64,000 nucleotides of DNA, taken from assembly GCA_000469685.2 (NCBI GenBank), contig LS997566.1, positions 16,467,045 through 16,531,044 of the forward strand, given 5' to 3'. This DNA is from Haemonchus contortus. Its lineage: Eukaryota; Nematoda; Chromadorea; Rhabditida; Trichostrongylidae. Below the pieces are notes generated by a model. The model was given only the letters and a program-made list of their open reading frames with translations, had not been told where the DNA came from and ran no database searches. This document shows, piece by piece, positions 23,481-36,400 of this stretch. Within the stretch, counting starts at the first letter, position 1, and every line of letters begins with the position of its first letter. The position numbers and the translations under genes are program-made.

Positions 23481-24510
23481 ACTGAAACGAAAGGTGATTA
23501 CTTGAGCTTTGCCCCATAGGAAACAGCCGAAGCTCATCCTCTGTGATTGATTTTCTTGCTAGAGGAGGTGCGGTCTTCTGAGAGATGGCCAAACTTTTTA
23601 ACCATGAAAGTCTCTTAGAGCCCTGATTGGAACTCTGCGATCAGAATTTTCTGCTCTATTCGACTTCTCGTATATGCGTGTTGAATCAGCGATTCTCCCG
23701 TACAAGGTTCACCAGAATATCCAGAGTCACTTGTTAGGATTCATTAACATGGTGATGGAATTCCCCTTAGAGAAGTGGGATCGCACTGAGGGATCAGAGC
23801 CGCGCGAACTATTCAACTACAGTAATCCACGAACGATGAATAGATCAGGCACTTCAAATAACAAAATTAATTAATATTCCGAGAGGAAGGCCAATGTAGT
23901 GCAGTGCTAAATAATAAAAAAAGCATAGTTATTCCAGGTGGAACCAAGCGCAAACGAAAGGGTGGCCACAATGCCTTCAACTATCCTGTGAGCCCACACA
24001 ATCAAAATGGCCATGGCACTGGGCAATTAGTGTTTGAGAAAACTATTGTTGAACGTTTCTTTCATTCGTTTTTTTCCCTCGCCAGAGCATTTTCCTGCCA
24101 ATCAATTATAAACCTTGACTGGAAAATCACCATTCTTCACCCATGGCGGTCATTAAAAAGATTGGAATCTCCTGTTGCTTCCAGCAAACAATCGGTTACA
24201 GTTGTTTCTAGTTTTCTGTAACAAGTATAAGAAGTACAACCCGCCTGTGGTACAGCTATCTTACAGTATTTTTTGGAAAGAAAATAGATTTGTCAAGTAA
24301 CCAAAATGTCATAAGCATCTTCTGCTTCCAGTGACCATGTAACCTGGGGCCTGACCATAATCTGCTGTATCCCCTTCTCTTCAGGTAATTTGTTCTTCGA
24401 ACTGATAGAATGATGCGGTATTTCTAGTCTTCATGTAAAGTTCTTTATGTCCTCAGATAGATAAAATCACACTTCAGACTACTAGAAGTCTTAAAGACTT
24501 TGCGGGTTAG
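23481..24510. other. non-coding stretch
   Basis: The frame 23904-24221 (+) is open for 105 codons but has no motif or splice support. Sequence at about 24385-24510 resembles that preceding SINE copy 1 (around 590-705). Confidence 0.3.
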
Positions 24511-24768
24511 TCAATCCCGTCTGAGGGATGCGCCCTCGAACTCGACTTGAATTCAGAATAGTGGTGGCGTATTGAATGCGTATGTGGCCTATACAGTGGT
24601 CAGCTGATGAACAAGTCAGTGCTTTTATACACCCACACGAGTCTTATACCAAATAAGCGACCCTAGAGGATTGGAAGGCCTGTTTGGCGTATGCGGATAT
24701 TGATCCAGGATTCGAACCAGTTACTATGCCTGAGGGACAGAGCATACTTGCAACTACACCTCCTCCCA
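24511..24768 (-). repeat. tRNA-derived SINE, copy 5
   Basis: Full-length but diverged minus-strand copy. The head GGGAGGAGGTGTAGTTGC lies at 24768 and the B box GGTTCGAATCC near 24710. A short internal deletion removes part of the GGCCACCGCAAG block. Confidence 0.85.
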
Positions 24769-24944
24769 TTTAAGTACTACTAAGTATAAGACTCGCGGAG
24801 CACAGAACGCAGCTGAGCGGTTAAAATGCACTCCCGACCAGCGACAACTCATTCCTATAATGATGGCCACCAAGGATGAGAAATAGAATCCCCAAATAAC
24901 ACCTTACAGAAGTCATGTGCACACATCAATCGGACTTCCACGAA

Positions 24945-25171
24945 TCAGTCGTTTAATAGGATTGCTACTGAAATTTCAATAGATGGATTCACTTAAATAG
25001 TAACATGTCAACAACTTACCGATAAATTCTTGCGGTAAATCTGGCACGCGCAAACATTTTATTTTCGATGACAGGAAAGCATCTAAATTAAAAGACGGCT
25101 GAAGGATCAAATCGACGAAGAGGCATCGCATACAGCGGAGAACTGACACAGACGGAGAAGTGAACACAAGG
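24945..25171 (-). CDS. last two exons of an unknown gene
   Basis: Exon 25020-25171 follows a strong acceptor (TTTCTCCTCTACAG) and ends at a perfect donor (GTAAGT, 25014-25019). The 52-bp intron (24968-25019) closes with TTGAAATTTCAG, and the last exon (24945-24967) adds VAILLND and a TGA. Both acceptors and the donor fit the nematode consensus, and the phases agree. The encoded C-terminus is hydrophobic then mixed (VLRCMRCLFVDLILQPSF, later LRVPDLPQEF). The first Met in the exon would give a 44-residue protein if the acceptor were a trans-splice site. Otherwise earlier exons lie beyond 25171 and were not found. No family is recognised. Confidence 0.45.
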
Positions 25172-25919
25172 CTGTAGAGGAGAAATTCGAACAAAGTTGG
25201 TTTGTATTCCTTCTAGGAAAGGGAAGGAGTTCAAGAGCTATTACATGAAATCTAGAACTGGATAAGGGATTACCCAAAAAGGAAATAAAATTCAACTAAA
25301 ATGGCGAGGAAAAGAGGTAATCGAGCATTATGTCAAACGAATTTTCATAGTATTTCTGTAGGGCATTCATCCTGTGATGCTGAATACCCGTACGTATCAG
25401 ATGACCCACCACGTCAAAGTTGCTGCGCGACGCTTCAGCGTATGGAAAGCATTATTTATGACATTGTTGAATGAAGCATACATAGGTGCATTAGTGCTAA
25501 ATTATGCACATTGACCGTTAACGCAATCAAATTTGTATGATGACTTGAGGTATCGGAACAAACAGCCAGGGTAGGTGGGTAAGGAGGATTCTGCAGATTC
25601 GGTTCTGGAGCATGTCACTTCGCACCTCGCCCCACTCGCTCGAGAACCTTGGTTGGCTGACTACTGACCCCTCAGCCAGACACAGCTCAATTATAACTGG
25701 TTTTGTAAATCAAAAATCTTTTACATCTTAAAACACGAGAGGAAAAAAGGAAGTGAAAGGAAATTTGGTTGAGAGCTTTACCACCCGGTGGAAAAAAAAT
25801 ATTGCAAAACGATATTAGAAGTGCAAGTGATGTACATATTTCCCTTATAAGGCTAGATAGTTCCTGGAGCACATGCTATGATCACATGGTTCTGCTTTTT
25901 CAGATATTGCCTTGCTAGC

Positions 25920-25979
25920 AACTTCATTACCATCATCCCTACGATTGCTGGCAATCATAGGAGTGATGGTAATGAAGTT
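25920..25979. repeat. inverted repeat, 28-bp arms
   Basis: Arms 25920-25947 and 25952-25979 (start AACTTCATTACCATCA) match with a few differences around a 4-base loop. A compact fold-back. Confidence 0.85.
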
Positions 25980-26109
25980 TCTACTCTGTAGAATCGATAC
26001 TAGTTCAGCTATTTCTGGTAGAGTTTAGCAGCCAAGGAGCTTGGCAAAGTCTCACCACAAGCAGTGAATATGATTAGAAATGATCTATGTTTTACAACGA
26101 GAGCTGCTT

Positions 26110-26154
26110 CCCCCCCCCTCCCCCCCTCCCCCCCCCCCCCCCACCTCACCCCCC
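26110..26154. repeat. C-rich low-complexity tract
   Basis: Runs of 6 to 15 C broken by single T or A. Confidence 0.95.
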
Positions 26155-27699
26155 AAAAAAATAGCCAGGTATGTAGGTGACGAACAATGACGGGCATACT
26201 GTATGACGGGACCGCATCCCATTTACGAGACTCCGCCCCCTGCAATATTCATAATATCTCGTGGCTGGTCTGTGCAAAATAATGAACCAGATTTGAAGTG
26301 TTGCCAGAATGGAGGATCAAAGCTGAGAAAAGGCAGAAGCACGAGGAGAACCCGGCCCTTGCAACCGAGGGTATTCATACGCTGGTGCTGTAGTCCATAT
26401 TATCGCAAGAGCTATTCTGTGGAATGGAGATTAGCTTTTGAGGTATCGGAATCCTTCTCCTCACGCAACATTTCCCTCGGGGTGTATGCTAAAATTGATT
26501 GATGTCTAACGAAGTGGGAAAATTATAACCTTTTTTCTGCTAACAATGGCTTGAATCCTTTGATTGTTCGAAAGGCTTGCGTTAGGAATTTCTACAATTT
26601 CCACGCTCTTGGGAGAAACGACATTCTATCTTTAGCGGATACTTCACCTTGTTTTTGCCTATCTTTTCGCAGTTGCTAAAAGGTCAGGTATTTTCAATCA
26701 ACATTCGAAAGGACATATTTGGCTGAGTGAAGAAACTTCTCCAGCTCTATTTCTTACTACCTAAATCAGAGATCCAAGGTTGATTCACATGTTGCTTGCC
26801 ATATACATATAATTGACTCAATTCTCCCAGCACCATCACATTTCATTGGAAGGGCAAACATGATTGGCATTGCACAATGGATTGACCCCCCGTACGAAAA
26901 CTATGGAGGAGACAGTGGATGGGTCACTATGGACAGCATTAGCGTGTTGCGAAGTCCAACCAGCACAACAGAAGGATACTGATTTCTTGAGTGTGGTAAA
27001 GGTTAATGGTGGAGACTGGGAATTTATAAAGCAAGTACAACCTATGACCGTTATTTTTCTCTAGGTCTGCTTTCACGAACTTCATGGCTCTCCACCTAGA
27101 TTGTAGCGCAGACCTCGTCCCCACATTACCGCCAGTTTAGCCATCTCCAATGTCACCCGGATGAAAAGAGTTTTAACACTTAGAACAATTATAAGACAGG
27201 GTCAGGAGGGGCAATTAGCAACTCCTTCAGAGACCACGCCTCAGCGATCTGAGAGGAAGGGCTCGACAAATTGCCTGAGCTTGCCGAGTGGTGGCAGTGG
27301 ATGATAAATACCTGCGACCTGAAGCTCTGCTCGTTTTTACGACATTTACAATAAAAGTCGTTACGAGAGCTGCAGAGGGCCTATGCCACGACATGATGTC
27401 TTTTTTTGGGTGTATATTGACCGTACCACTGAGATTATGCTCGGAGCCATCTGGCGCGTCCTCAGACTGAGGAACGGCCGTCTATCGTGACGGTTAGGTG
27501 CAAATATATTGAATAAGCAGTCGCGAACAATCGAGCACTGCTAACTCCAATAGACTGTTGCAAAAGAAATCCGGGAAAAACTTTGAAAATGGGATGGTTT
27601 TTAACCGAGATGGGCGTGCGAGGATGCCCCGACTCCGCACAACAAGCCCTTACTTCGGCGTAAGACAGGGGCAGATGAGGGCCGCGGAGCCACGGACGC

Positions 27700-30235
27700 A
27701 TCACGAATACACACCGCTCCTCACAACGTCAGGATATTATCGACATACTCTTCCCTAGACATATACCTACAACAGTTGGAGAAGACAAAGCCGACTTCGT
27801 CAGTATTTGCGAAACTAGGAGAACACGCGCAGTCTCAGCAAAAAGGAGCTGTAATGTGTCCAGAACAGAAGAAGTCGGTTTACATCGTAAAACCAAAGAT
27901 GGCTCCGTATGTCACTTCTTATTTATTCATTTATTTCTTGCGATATCCATTCCCCACGAGATGCAATTCTGGAGATCAAGTTGTAAAAGATGGGGAACCG
28001 AACGCTCAAAATTGTACAAGTATACGCGCCCACTGCATTAGCAGAGGATGACGGAATTGAGCGCTTCTACGGGGAAACCGAGAGGGCTTATGCTTGAATC
28101 GACGCACTCTATTGTTGAAAGGCCTTTAACGCAGTAGTCGGCTCCCGATTGGACGGTCCGGAACACCTACTAAGAAGGTATGGCGCAGGAGTAAGGAAAG
28201 ACAGAGGAAATCGTTTAATCTAGTTTGCAGAACAACACAAATTCTTGATAATGAACACCTTCTCCGGAAAGAAAGACAAGCGTCTACGGACATGGAGGAG
28301 CCTGGACACGAAAACTTCAAGACAGATTGATTATGTGCTTACCGATACACCAAGGCTGTTCACTGACGTCTCCGTTATTGGGAAAAGCGTGATTGCGACC
28401 GGCTCCGATTAGAATCGGTGATCCTCTGCGATGTCACAAAAAAATCAAATTTCACATTCGCAAAAACACTCATACGGCGTACTTTCCGATATGTATGCAA
28501 CGATGATTACGTCGTCACACCTAGAGGTGAGTACTGGTAATAGCATCGATGTCAAGATCTTGTGGAGAAAATAACGCAGGCCGTGAAGGCATCGAGCACA
28601 GTAACAGAACCAGCAACGGTGTAGGTCGCCAGAAACAGTGCAAATGATGAAGAGGACGCACATGAAAGCCGAAGGACAAGTGCAAAGCGCGGATTACAGG
28701 AAGCCCTGCGAAACGATAAGGAAAAAGATTAAAGTGACCATGAAGGCTACAAACAAAAGAAACTTTGCGTAGCAGCTGAGAGAATGGGGAGCCTTAAAGG
28801 GAAGGAATAGTTGCCTTAGGCATCACGCACCATCTGCTCTAAGAGACAAAACACGTGCAAAGACAACTAAACGCCTTCGGATGAACAAAATATGTACCAA
28901 GTTCTTTAACGACTTGTACTCTTCAAAGGCGGTCGTCGCGAGAGCTATTTGAACCACGCAGAAGAACCGATCCCAGATGTCATGTGGGAAGCAGTGAAGT
29001 ATGCAGTAAAACAGAATAAGGCGAGGAAAAACCTAGGTTGCGACAAAATATGACCCGAACACCTGAAAGTAGGTGGATTTCCTCTCTTCAAAGCGTTGGC
29101 AAAGCATTTCAGCAGATACTGCAGTGAGAAGAGGATTCCAACGGCGTGGAAGAGATCACGAACGACACTGCTAATGAAAAAGGCAATCTCGAAAGTTTGG
29201 GAATTACAGACCTATCGCATTGCTGTCTCGCCTATAAGATCTTCAACAGAATAATCCTACATCGCATACTCGGACACCTTGACATGGCCATGAGCCGAGA
29301 GCAAGCGGTACTTCGAAGTGGGTATTCCACACTTGACCATTTTCACGTTGTACGTCAGCTTAGTGAAAAAAGTAGAGGCTATCGTATTCCCTTATGAATG
29401 GTGTTTGTCGACTACAGGAAAGCATCCAACTTAGTCGAAGCAAATGCGATACCAAATGCGATGAGTAGATGCTGTACAAATTCGTGCTATGTCGACCTTC
29501 TCGAAGAACTGAACAGTGGCTGTACCACAGAAAAAGCTGTTCAACGGTTCATGTCAGGTCAAAATATGCAAGGGCGTACGACAGGGACATACGATTTCTC
29601 CGAAATTGCTTGCACTAACTGGAAACCCTGTTCAATGATCTTGACTGGACCAAAGGTATGGAGATCAATGGAGATTACCTGGCCAATCTGCTCTTTGCTG
29701 ACGATTGCGTCATTTTTGCTTATGATGCCTTAGGGCTCGAGGAGGATTTTGTGCAACTACAGATGAGATCGAGTGAGATCGGCCTTGAAATGAATTGCTC
29801 AAAAACGAAGTGGATGCACAACAAGTTCAGTCCTACAGCGACAGTCAAAATAAATGGCGGAACCATCGAAGGAGTAAAAAGCTTTAAGTACCTTGGACAC
29901 CACCCCAGCTTCACGGAAGGCAGCACCGGAGAGTGCAGCAGGCGCAGTAAAGCAGCTTGGTCTAGCTTCAACAAAATCTCAATATTATTAACGTTATTAC
30001 TGGACGAAGACCGTGGCACGATTGGAAGATAACCGATGGACCTTCCGGCTAACGAAATGGATCCAATCGGTTCACGAGTGAGTGCCAGAAAGACCTTAAT
30101 TGATGTGAGCTGATCCTATGGTGAATATGCTTGACCAGCAATGGAATCGAGGTGCGCAGGACCAGAGCGGATGGCTCAAAGTCGACTTGCACGAATGGCG
30201 AAGTTTGCGAGGACAAGTTGGATTTAGATGATACA
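27700..30235 (+). pseudogene. RTE-type LINE, decayed, endonuclease plus RT (copy A)
   Basis: The most complete LINE here. The endonuclease begins near 27785 (KADFVSICETRR-like). It continues with IVQVYAPTALAEDDGIERFY from about 28011, RGNRL and FAEQHKFLIMNTFSG near 28210-28265, IDYVLTDTPRLFTDVSVIG near 28330, and GSD at 28401-28409, where a stop replaces the expected His of the SDH motif. The linker is scrambled. The RT follows with GNYRPIALLS-like and MVFVDYRKAS (29398), then LLFADDCVIF with the catalytic pair at 29700-29705, KINGG and FKYLG. About 110 residues are then missing before DNRWTFRLTKW and DQQWNRGAQDQSGWLKVDL near 30130-30190. Endonuclease and RT in this order without a zinc-finger ORF1 fit the RTE clade. 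Multiple stops and shifts make it dead. Confidence 0.85.
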
Positions 30236-31119
30236 GGTGATATTGACCGTAAGCAAACTCCATAAGGATACAAATAGCTTCAAATAGTTGAACTACACAT
30301 CTAAGACTCATACACCTGTTCGAAACTCGGTGGATAAAATGTTTTCATTTAATTGGTTTCATCAGCATTGCAGCATAGGGAACTGTTTTGAATGCCTATG
30401 ATTCGGAATAGGGTCTACCTTCGCCAAGCAAAATATTATGAGACATCTCCAAGGACCTTTTCTGCAAGCGGACGCGGAGTAGAGGCCGTAAAAATACTGC
30501 AATTTACGCAGGAATTTCTGTCCCTATAGCAACAATGCAGGTATTTTTTGGCTAAATCTAGGATTCCACGGATATCCTTCATTAAAGGTTTTCTCTCAAG
30601 CAGGATCTCTAGCTGGTCGGCTGGAGCAGTATAGTACCGGATAGGAGAGTAAATTGCAAAACAAAAGTCACCGACACTTATAGTGAGTGCAGGAAGATTC
30701 AGAAAATGAACTCGCTACCCATGCAGGTGTGCGTGAAAAGTCTGCTTGTGTGGTTGGTGTCGTGCACATCTTATACTTATACTTATACGGCTCGTCTTCA
30801 CTCATGTGCTCCAGCAAAAAACCATTCGCTTCTGCCTTTCGCGATCGCCATCGACGGTAGACTACACACCGTCGTACACATCAGCTTAGCCAAAAGGTTG
30901 CATTTGACTATTAGGAAGTAAATCGTGAGGCGATTTGGGGATCCCCTCGTTTACCCCAAACAGCCTAGTAAGTCACCTGGCATCTACCAAGTCCCTTCTA
31001 CAAACATTGGGGAGCCACTTTTGAGTATCCATATGTCAAGATCAGTATTTTTGATGGGCGTCACTCCCCTGAATTGGGAGACTGCCTAATCATGCGGCGC
31101 TGGAGAAGCTGCCCAAAAC
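30236..31119. other. non-coding; short TTATAC repeat
   Basis: Three tandem copies of ACTTAT/TTATAC near 30768-30789. Frame 30706-30921 (+) spans it and has no motif. Confidence 0.4.
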
Positions 31120-32300
31120 TCGGGGCTATAACTGGTCGCCAAGCAGGAGTGGAACTAATGTGGTGATCTGTACTTCCAATAGAGTGACGTTGCGCCCGAA
31201 GCGTGCATCGAGGGTCTGACGGTGAAAGCGAAGAAGATCAAGGTCGGCGCCATTGGACCGGCCGTGAGGTGAAGGCATCGCTCCACGCATTTTCGAAATG
31301 AGAAGAACTGTTCTTGGTAACGACAGCAGATGCGTTGGCGGTGTAGGTGTCGTCGTTAACATGCACTTAAACATGAACATCAGTTGTACCTTAGTCGGAC
31401 GTGAGATGCGGCTAACCAGCTCCAGCTCTAACCGTCTTCGTTGCCTAGGCATCAACACTAAGTTACGAATAAAAGGGCTGTAGGCGTTATATATGAAACT
31501 GAAAAGACTTCTATCATGTTGATTCACATAATCCAAAGTAATCCGCAGCTTCAGAAACTCTCATTCACGATGTGACGAAATAGACCTTATGACTCTTGAC
31601 TGGCATCGCTGTTAGTCTGAAGTTCTGAACAGCCTTGGACCATCACCTCCTCCGTGCTAAATTTTGTTTTTCGATGCGTGGAGAGAGAGCTGCAGCTTTT
31701 AGGAAATGAAGTCCAAGACCTCTATCAACTGGGGTCACAACCTTGCAAATTCATGGGAATACTGCACTATCAATGAAGATTACAATAGGCTCGCTTAGCA
31801 CCGTGACGATAACGTCAGGAGAGCGGAGAGTCTACAAATAGTCAAGGATCATCTCTTTTCGAAGACTCCTGAGCTGGCACGCAAGTGGAATCGCTCGAGG
31901 TACAGGCAATCAGCTCCAAATATTCGAACCTGCGAAGCTAAGTAGGTGATAAATGATGTTAAAAAGAAGAGTAGCTTCAATGCCAAAGGCGCGAAGAGCA
32001 TTTGCAAGGAACGGCTTCTTCCGTCTCTCTGACGGGACAGTTACTGCATCCGTAATGGTAATAGAGAAGGAGAACCACGGCTTCCACTCGAATCTCTTGG
32101 ACAGCCCCGTCTACCTGCCCCCTTACCATCTAAGGAGCTGAAGTAACCGTTTGACGTGAGGGGATACTGACCGAATCGGCATCAGTATGCTCACCAGCGC
32201 GACGGTCAGCCTCCTTCACGAAAGCTCTAGATGAAAGAAGTGCTAAGGCAATACGGATATATCGTCCTTCAGATCCCTTCCCCAATTCGACATGTCATCA
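31120..32300 (+). pseudogene. RTE-type LINE with endonuclease fused to C-terminus (copy B1)
   Basis: Starts at the N-terminal endonuclease (VICTSNRVTLRPKRAS near 31150), then GGVGVVVNMHLNMNI near 31336. The YAPT and GDFNAKIG parts are damaged. LDHHLLRAKFCFSMRGERAA at 31635 on corresponds to SDHRLLRA in intact copies, with Ser changed to Leu. The linker ends with VYLPPYHLR at 32109-32137. At about 32143 it jumps straight to the 3' C-terminal block of the same family (ACCGTTTGACGTGAG, then the RWSxFFTKAL-like region), so the whole RT is missing. Same family as copies B2 and B3. Confidence 0.75.
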
Positions 32301-32329
32301 CGTTGATGAACAATTAGGGGCAAATCAGA

Positions 32330-33480
32330 ACATTTAAAGGCTGGGCTCTTCACGGGGTACCTGTCGGAATGCGAATTTTCCACGTTGAGAAAACTTGCAA
32401 GGCTGTGCTGACGTATAAAGAGGGAGATTCCGACGATACTGGCAAATATAGTCCAATCTGACTGTTGTCTTTAATCTACAAACTTCTCAATACATCCTCG
32501 ACAGAATTGGCAGAATATCAGATGAAGGACAGCCATGCAAGCGAGCAGGGTCTCGGAGAGGGTACAATACAATCGATCACATCCACACCGTTACAAGACT
32601 CATCAAAGTATCGCGAGGATACGGGACGCCGTCATATGCCTTTGATTCTGTCGAGACAGAGCGGTAATTGAAACATCAAACCAGGGTGTTTCCACTCAAT
32701 ACATAAGGATGTTTCGTGAGCTCTACAACAGCTTCATGACCAGGATTTCGCCGTTCTGCATATAAGGAGATCATTGCCAATGTGAAGAGCTGTAGGGCGG
32801 TACCTCGGTGACGCTCTCAAGGACATCATGAGTCATTTCGAATGGGAAGGCCTGGGAGTGAACGCCGATGACCGGAATTTATTATACATCATCTGCGACT
32901 TGCAGATGACATCATGCTTGTGACATCGAACATCGAGCATGAGGAACGAACGCTGGCCCAATTTGGCAGCCATTGTGGAAAGATTGGCTTGTGACACAAC
33001 GTAACGAAGATGACATTCATGAAAACCGGATTGATACCTGATGCTCCCTTGACGCAGAAGAAACGTCTCTGAATGCTTGAGCTACGCGTATCTAAGCCGA
33101 GAAGTCAATATGATGAACTACCTAGCACCGAAGCTGAGCAGGAGGATACGCGCGACATGGTTAGAATGAAAGAGCGATTAACAATGACACTTTTGCTCAA
33201 GCCGAGGCCTCTAAGGACAGGTTGGTCGGTCACGTTGCCGAATGCTGGAGTGACCGTTTGACGTGAGCGGTTGCTAACCGAATCTCTCGGAACGTCAAAC
33301 GAATATCAGTATGCCCACCACCGCGATGGTCAGCCTTCTTCACGAGAGCTCTGAACGAAAGGAATGCAATGCCTGGTGTCTCTCAAGCAAGGACGATCTA
33401 CTGGACCACTTTGGCTCGAGTCGGGGACGAATGGAAGCACTGCTGGCGACCGGCATTGCTACAACTGTGCAGTGATTGAT
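32330..33480 (+). pseudogene. RTE-type LINE reverse-transcriptase remnant (copy B2)
   Basis: Begins ALFTGYLSECEFS near 32343, the start of the RT region. It continues with LLSLIYKLLNTSS, IDHIHTVTRLIKVSREYG near 32575, and HHLRLADDIMLVTSN with the catalytic Asp pair at 32905-32910 (Leu for the usual Phe before it). Then come HCGKIGL, YLGREVNMMN-like and a C-terminal ERKECNAWCLSS near 33358. Stops are frequent. It adjoins copy B1 head to tail and shares the 3' block near 33250-33370 with 32143-32260. Confidence 0.8.
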
Positions 33481-36400
33481 TGGCCCCATGAACTCCACTG
33501 TTTTCTTGAGGGGGCTTCTCTTGTACGCCGGCTATCCCTAATCACTTTTAGGGACCACGGTGGAATCATTATCGTTCACCGTGTATCTTTGTCCGTTGTT
33601 GTCATGATGATATCATGAAGGCTGAATAGATTAGAAAAAGAGTTCAGAGACCTCCACTCATAAAAGGATGAGGTGAAGGTCCTCCTAAGTAAGGGCTGGT
33701 ACTAAATCTCCACAGGAGGAGTCTTTTCATTATCTGGAGGTCGTGCGCGGAATCTCTACTTTCAGTCACATCAGTTCACTATCACAACCTTTCGAAGGAA
33801 CAAAGGCAAGTCCGTGGAGCTACAATCAATTCTTTTGAATACCATAACGGTAGTTGAGGTTTCGAAAACGATAAACAAACCAAGAAAATCATAAAGGAAG
33901 GCATAAACACAGGTGAATGAGGAAAGACAGTAAAAAAGAGGAACTATATGCTGTACTGATCGTATTATTGCGAAGATAACGAGCCGTATTCTACGCTTTT
34001 CCCATCAATACGTACGGATCTGCTAGGGTAAGGATCACCCATTCCTTTAGCTGCACTTTTTAGAAAGAAATGCAGATTCCCGTCAGCCTGTAGAGTAGGT
34101 CGCAGAGTAGTTTAGAGACAATGTCAATGAGCGTGAGGTAACCTACGGTAGACCCCGCATTGATGACTTCAATTGATGTTCAAAAACATGTTCGGGGAAC
34201 AAGCACTAGGCAACCAGGAATAAAGGAGATGTCGCTTGGAAGCATTTTTGTGGTCTCATGGTGCGTTCAACAAAGGGAACAAATACTTGCGGTGGACTAC
34301 TTGACTGCCTCAATCGGCCCAAAAAGGCAAAGCTGTGAAGGTAAAAATTCTGCGCATATTTGTCTCGACCATGGTATTCTTTACCGTATCCCTTAATGAC
34401 GGCGACGGCTATTTTTCGCTATTCCGCAGCGAAAACCATGAAAAATTTATGGGATACGATGGGTGTTTTGATCCTTGCTTAACTGCCTTACTTATTTCAT
34501 TCTGATGTTCCTGAAGGTTACTCCGAAAACGAACGATCTAGAGCACCTGATCTTTTTGAATAAGGCTTGTGGGATAGGTTCCAGACGTAGGACAGTACAC
34601 ACTTCTCACGACCTAACAAAAGTCTAAGACGTCACTGTTAGGGCACGTTAGGGTGCCTCACATGGAAGTGAATAGAGATAACTAGTAGGAGCAACAGACC
34701 CCGTGAGTATGCGGGAATAACGCTGAAGAGCAGCGAACCTTCTGAAGTAGTTTTTTGTTGAGCTAATCCGAGCCGGTTTCAATACGAAACAAATTTCTCA
34801 GAAGTGATTGAGCCGGTCTTGGCGAACGCCTCATGAATTCTTTTTGTAGCGCTGGTTCCTACATCCACATCCGTGATGAAACTGACGTTGGGGAAATCCT
34901 GTTTCGTCACCATACGTATTATAAGAATAAAATACTAAAAAGGTGATAAATGGGTAATGTTTTTGAGTGGTCGCACTTGCTAAGCGTATTGAGAAACGGC
35001 TTTGAGCTCAACTATAAAAATTCTGCATGAGAAACTGTGATTGAGATGAACGTTCAGCTGCATCTTCAGGAAAATGTCCACTGGCCCAGCTGAATAACAC
35101 ACGCAGTGATTTACGAGCAGGTTATTCATGAGACGATTGAGAGGCGGCACGATTCGGTGTGTATGTCACCGATGTTACATGATCGAGCAATTTCAGCAAC
35201 AGCGCAGATCTTGAAAAAAAGATTTGTTCTTTGAAAAGGGAGGAGGAATATCTTTTCTCCTCGAAAAAACTCCTATCGATTTCTTCGGAAAGACCTTTAA
35301 AATGCCTAACTCCATGCCCTCAAGTGGACAGTTTCACAGTTAGGCATTCTCCAGAGAAGCTTTAAAGATAGGCATACGATGATATGGACATGCCTCTCAC
35401 CCCTGAACCAAAGAGTGCCCCTGTGTAGCAGTATCGAGACGACAGGAAATGCACCCCGATTCGTACGATAGCCGTAGTCGCCCGGAACTGCCAACCCAGT
35501 TCTAACACCCCTCATAGTTTACGTCCCGGCCTCAACTTATGAGGAAGGTCAGCTAAACGTTGGAGAACCTCCACAAAGAGGACATCACTTTCTTCGGGAT
35601 CACCGTCGTCGATGGTTTCAACCATGATTCACCTTGAAAGAACTACGGACGAGCTTCACATTGGAACTCAAGTAACGTAATGAAATGAGGTAAGTGGAAG
35701 ACTATCTGGGTCTGTCGTGTCTGCCACGATCCATGGCAGCTAGCCGTTCCGGAATTTCTTAAATTCGCTAGGGACTTGCAGGTCAACTGGTAAATAGTTC
35801 CATAATCAATAGGTCACTTTCTCTGCAATATGAGGCCTTGCATGGGCGATGTGGGCGTTGTTCTGAAGCTGTTTTATCGTCTTCCTTGTAACATTCCCTT
35901 TTCTCAGTATGGAAAAGCCTCCCGACTTCAAAAAACGAAGTTGTAAGACCGTCATCAATTGGGATCGCTTCGCTTCCCTTGTAAGCATATGTGAAAACTC
36001 TGTTATCAGTGAAGAATGCAGCCGGCTCATTGAACATCTTCACGATAGTGTTGGGAAGACAGGGAGCTGACAAATGGCCGAGAGACTTCTGCAAAAATTC
36101 AAGGTTGTATGCTACCGCGAGCTCCAGTCAACTAAAGCCCGAACTTTGAAGCTATGCAGAGAGACCGTGAAGAGGTTTGGAAGGGAGATGAGCGGCAGCT
36201 CCAGCCGAACTCGCCAAGGGTAGAAGAGAGTGTTCGCAATGGTCCTCGGAACGAGATTGGTAGAAAAACCATTTCTCCAATGGGAGGTCCTCTTTTCAGT
36301 AAACAACTCACAAAGTCTTACGTAGCTTCGTGAGAATTCACGGTCACTTTTATGAAATGTGACGAAAAAACGCCACGATTTCGAGAACTCACTTCACCAA

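Larger units (their letters stand above)
25172..27699. other. no firm gene; hairpin and C-rich tract
   Basis: Contains the inverted repeat at 25920-25979 and the C-rich tract at 26110-26154. The frames at 26203-26502 and 26864-27064 have no supporting features. A pyrimidine-rich stretch could belong to a large intron. Confidence 0.3.

Noticed and set aside
35783..36094. Transposase-like NNAHIAHARPHIAEKV peptide in a minus-strand frame
   Set aside because: The resemblance to HDNARPH-type motifs is weak, catalytic Asp are absent, and no second motif or terminal repeats were found at the proper distance.
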